Origin: JAWCQZ01 sp964486625 | GTDB taxonomy: Archaea; Halobacteriota; Syntropharchaeia; JACQPP01 | Direction: 5' to 3' | Length of the DNA stretch: 22,197 nucleotides | NCBI GenBank assembly: GCA_964486625.1 | Contig: CAZANW010000032.1 | Span: forward strand, 1-22,197 | Shown: piece by piece, positions 21,051 through 22,197 of the stretch | Layout: every line of letters starts with the position of its first letter | Numbering within the stretch: position 1 is the first letter of the stretch | The notes under the pieces: generated by a model | What the model saw: only the letters and a program-made list of their open reading frames with translations | What the model was told of the DNA's origin: nothing | Databases searched by the model: none | Translations under genes and position numbers: made by a program

Positions 21051-21998
21051 GTGGCCACCCCGAACCCGGAGGCGCTCTGCATGGGCGAGCTGCTGGTGGA
21101 CTTGGTCGCCACCCGCCCGGGACCCGACCCCCCCGCGTTCCGGAGGTTCGCCGGCGGCGCCCCGGCCAACGTGGCCGTCGGGCTGGCGCGCCTCGGGGCG
21201 CGGGTCGCCTTCGTGGGACGTGTCTCGGAGGACCGGCTCGGCGGCTTCCTCGCTGCCACTTTGGAGGGAGAGGGGGTGGACACCCGTTGGCTGCGGAGGG
21301 GACCGGAGCCCACCGGCCTCGCCTTCGTCTACCTCGGCCGCGGCGGCGAGCGCACGTTCGACTTCCATCGGACCGGGAGCGCCGACATGGCCATCGGCCC
21401 GGAGGACGTCCCGGAATTCGGCCGGTCCCTCCGCCTCCTCCACTGCGGCTCGGGGCCCCTCCTCGCCCCCCGGGGGCCCGCGGCGCTCCGCAGGGCGGTG
21501 GTCCGGGCCGGGAGGCTCGGGGTCCCGGTCTCCTTCGACCCGAACATGAGGCGCGACCACCCCTTCCCCCGCCCCCTTCTCCAGTGGCTCCTCGCGCGGA
21601 CCGACGTGCTGCTGCTGACCGAGGAGGAGGCCCGGCTCATCGCGGGACGGCGCGATGCGGACCGGGCGGCCCGCGACCTCCTGCGCCGGTTCGCTCCCGG
21701 GTGGCTCGCCCTGAAGCGCGGCTCGCGGGGCTCCACCCTCTTCCACGACGGGGAGCGGCTCGACCTCCCGCCCTTCCGGGTCCGCCCCGCGGACACCACC
21801 GGGGCGGGCGACGGATTCGCGGCCGTCCTCCTCTTCGGCCTCCTGCGGGGGTGGCCCGCGGCGAAAGCGGGCAAGTTCGCCAGCGGCGCTGGGGCGCTGG
21901 TCTGCACCCGCCCCGGGGCGATGACCGCCCTGCCGACCCTCCGGCAACTGGAGCGGTTCGTCGGCCGGGGAAAAGTAGAAGGTGGAGCCGCTCCGTAG
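21051..21998 (+). CDS. PfkB-family carbohydrate kinase
   Basis: This ribokinase-like sugar or nucleoside kinase is about 315 residues long. The N-terminal strand LCMGELLVDLVA is followed by the substrate loop FAGGAPANVAVGLARLG and GRVSEDRLGGFL. The C-terminal PfkB signature DTTGAGDGFAAV (D248 to catalytic D254, anion hole GAGD) is intact, and VSFDPNMR is the usual second-half motif. The order fits ribokinase, fructokinase or KDG kinase-like members; the substrate is not evident. The start is uncertain: GTG at 21051 fits the promoter spacing, GTG at 21045 would add two residues, and ATG at 21081 would cut the first strand. It diverges from pdxT, so a B6-vitamer kinase is conceivable but not supported by specific motifs. 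Confidence 0.88.
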   Translation: MATPNPEALCMGELLVDLVATRPGPDPPAFRRFAGGAPANVAVGLARLGARVAFVGRVSEDRLGGFLAATLEGEGVDTRWLRRGPEPTGLAFVYLGRGGERTFDFHRTGSADMAIGPEDVPEFGRSLRLLHCGSGPLLAPRGPAALRRAVVRAGRLGVPVSFDPNMRRDHPFPRPLLQWLLARTDVLLLTEEEARLIAGRRDADRAARDLLRRFAPGWLALKRGSRGSTLFHDGERLDLPPFRVRPADTTGAGDGFAAVLLFGLLRGWPAAKAGKFASGAGALVCTRPGAMTALPTLRQLERFVGRGKVEGGAAP

Positions 21999-22005
21999 GC
22001 GTCCC

Positions 22006-22197
22006 ATGTCCGCGGAATCGGGGCGCCTGAAGGTTGTCCTGAAGAGCCTCGGCATGAGGGAGGACGAGGTTGCGTCCACCCTGCGGCTCGTGGAGCGGAA
22101 CCCCGCCGAGGCCCTCGCGAAACTGCGCGCCATCCTGAAGCCGGCGGCCCCCGACGTGGTGGAGTTCCTGGAGCGGATGGCCCGGGGCGGGCCCGCG
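22006..22197 (+). CDS. partial helical protein, cut by the window edge
   Basis: An ATG seven bases after the PfkB stop opens a frame that remains open for 64 codons to the window end. The protein begins MSAESGRLKVVLKSLGMRED and continues as amphipathic helices rich in Leu, Glu, Arg and Ala (NPAEALAKLRAIL, VVEFLERMARGG). It has no signal, cysteine pairs or recognised motif in the visible part. The AT-rich tract GAAAAGTAGAA about 30 nt upstream might be its own TATA-like element, or it may be expressed with the kinase gene. Third-position GC bias in this frame supports coding. Confidence 0.55.
   Translation, partial: MSAESGRLKVVLKSLGMREDEVASTLRLVERNPAEALAKLRAILKPAAPDVVEFLERMARGGPA

Noticed and set aside
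1..22197. CRISPR arrays, rRNA genes, complete insertion sequences, prophage genes
   Set aside because: No regularly spaced repeats, rRNA motifs, transposase or phage structural or integrase genes could be seen on either strand.

Overview
The window looks like one stretch of chromosome from a very GC-rich archaeon. The archaeal signs are PurP (the archaeal-type FAICAR synthetase), an MC1-type chromosomal protein, a DUF131 membrane protein, a UPF0292-like Toprim protein, and AT-rich TATA-like boxes about 23-31 nt upstream of many start codons. An uncultivated Thermoplasmatota-like euryarchaeote would fit, but this assignment is an inference. Genes are packed tightly on both strands and no gap reaches 300 bases. 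The first gene of most units seems to be leaderless, whereas downstream genes in operons carry Shine-Dalgarno (SD) sequences overlapping the preceding gene.

Layout. 1-60: an isolated GC-rich hairpin, possibly the right end of an IS200/IS605-type element lying outside the window. 61-2479: lysA diverges from a sugar phosphate isomerase-like gene that overlaps a Toprim gene. 2495-5238: a three-gene minus-strand operon of visibly lower GC: a winged-helix/zinc-site protein, a NYN-domain nuclease, and a membrane-anchored PD-(D/E)XK nuclease. A perfect palindrome plus a third half-site lies just upstream of it. 5386-7305: an alkyladenine DNA glycosylase, a HemQ-like protein and a membrane-tethered winged-helix protein. 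7490-9430: a secreted beta-propeller protein. 9458-9530: tRNA-Val(CAC). 9697-12803: an aldehyde dehydrogenase and purF. 12830-16177 (minus strand): purP, a long coiled-coil protein and a HAD hydrolase. 16224-18588: an aldo-keto reductase, MC1 and a membrane DsbA-like oxidoreductase. 18668-22197: hemA, a duplicated DUF131 protein coupled to pdxT, a PfkB kinase, and a partial helical protein cut by the window edge.

Most genes are core metabolism: lysine, purine, tetrapyrrole and vitamin B6 synthesis, DNA repair and chromatin. The clear exception is the 2495-5238 cassette. Its composition, nuclease content and upstream operator-like repeats suggest an acquired, self-regulated nuclease system, possibly for defence or RNA surveillance. 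It does not match any named system that I recognise and is the main candidate for something undescribed.
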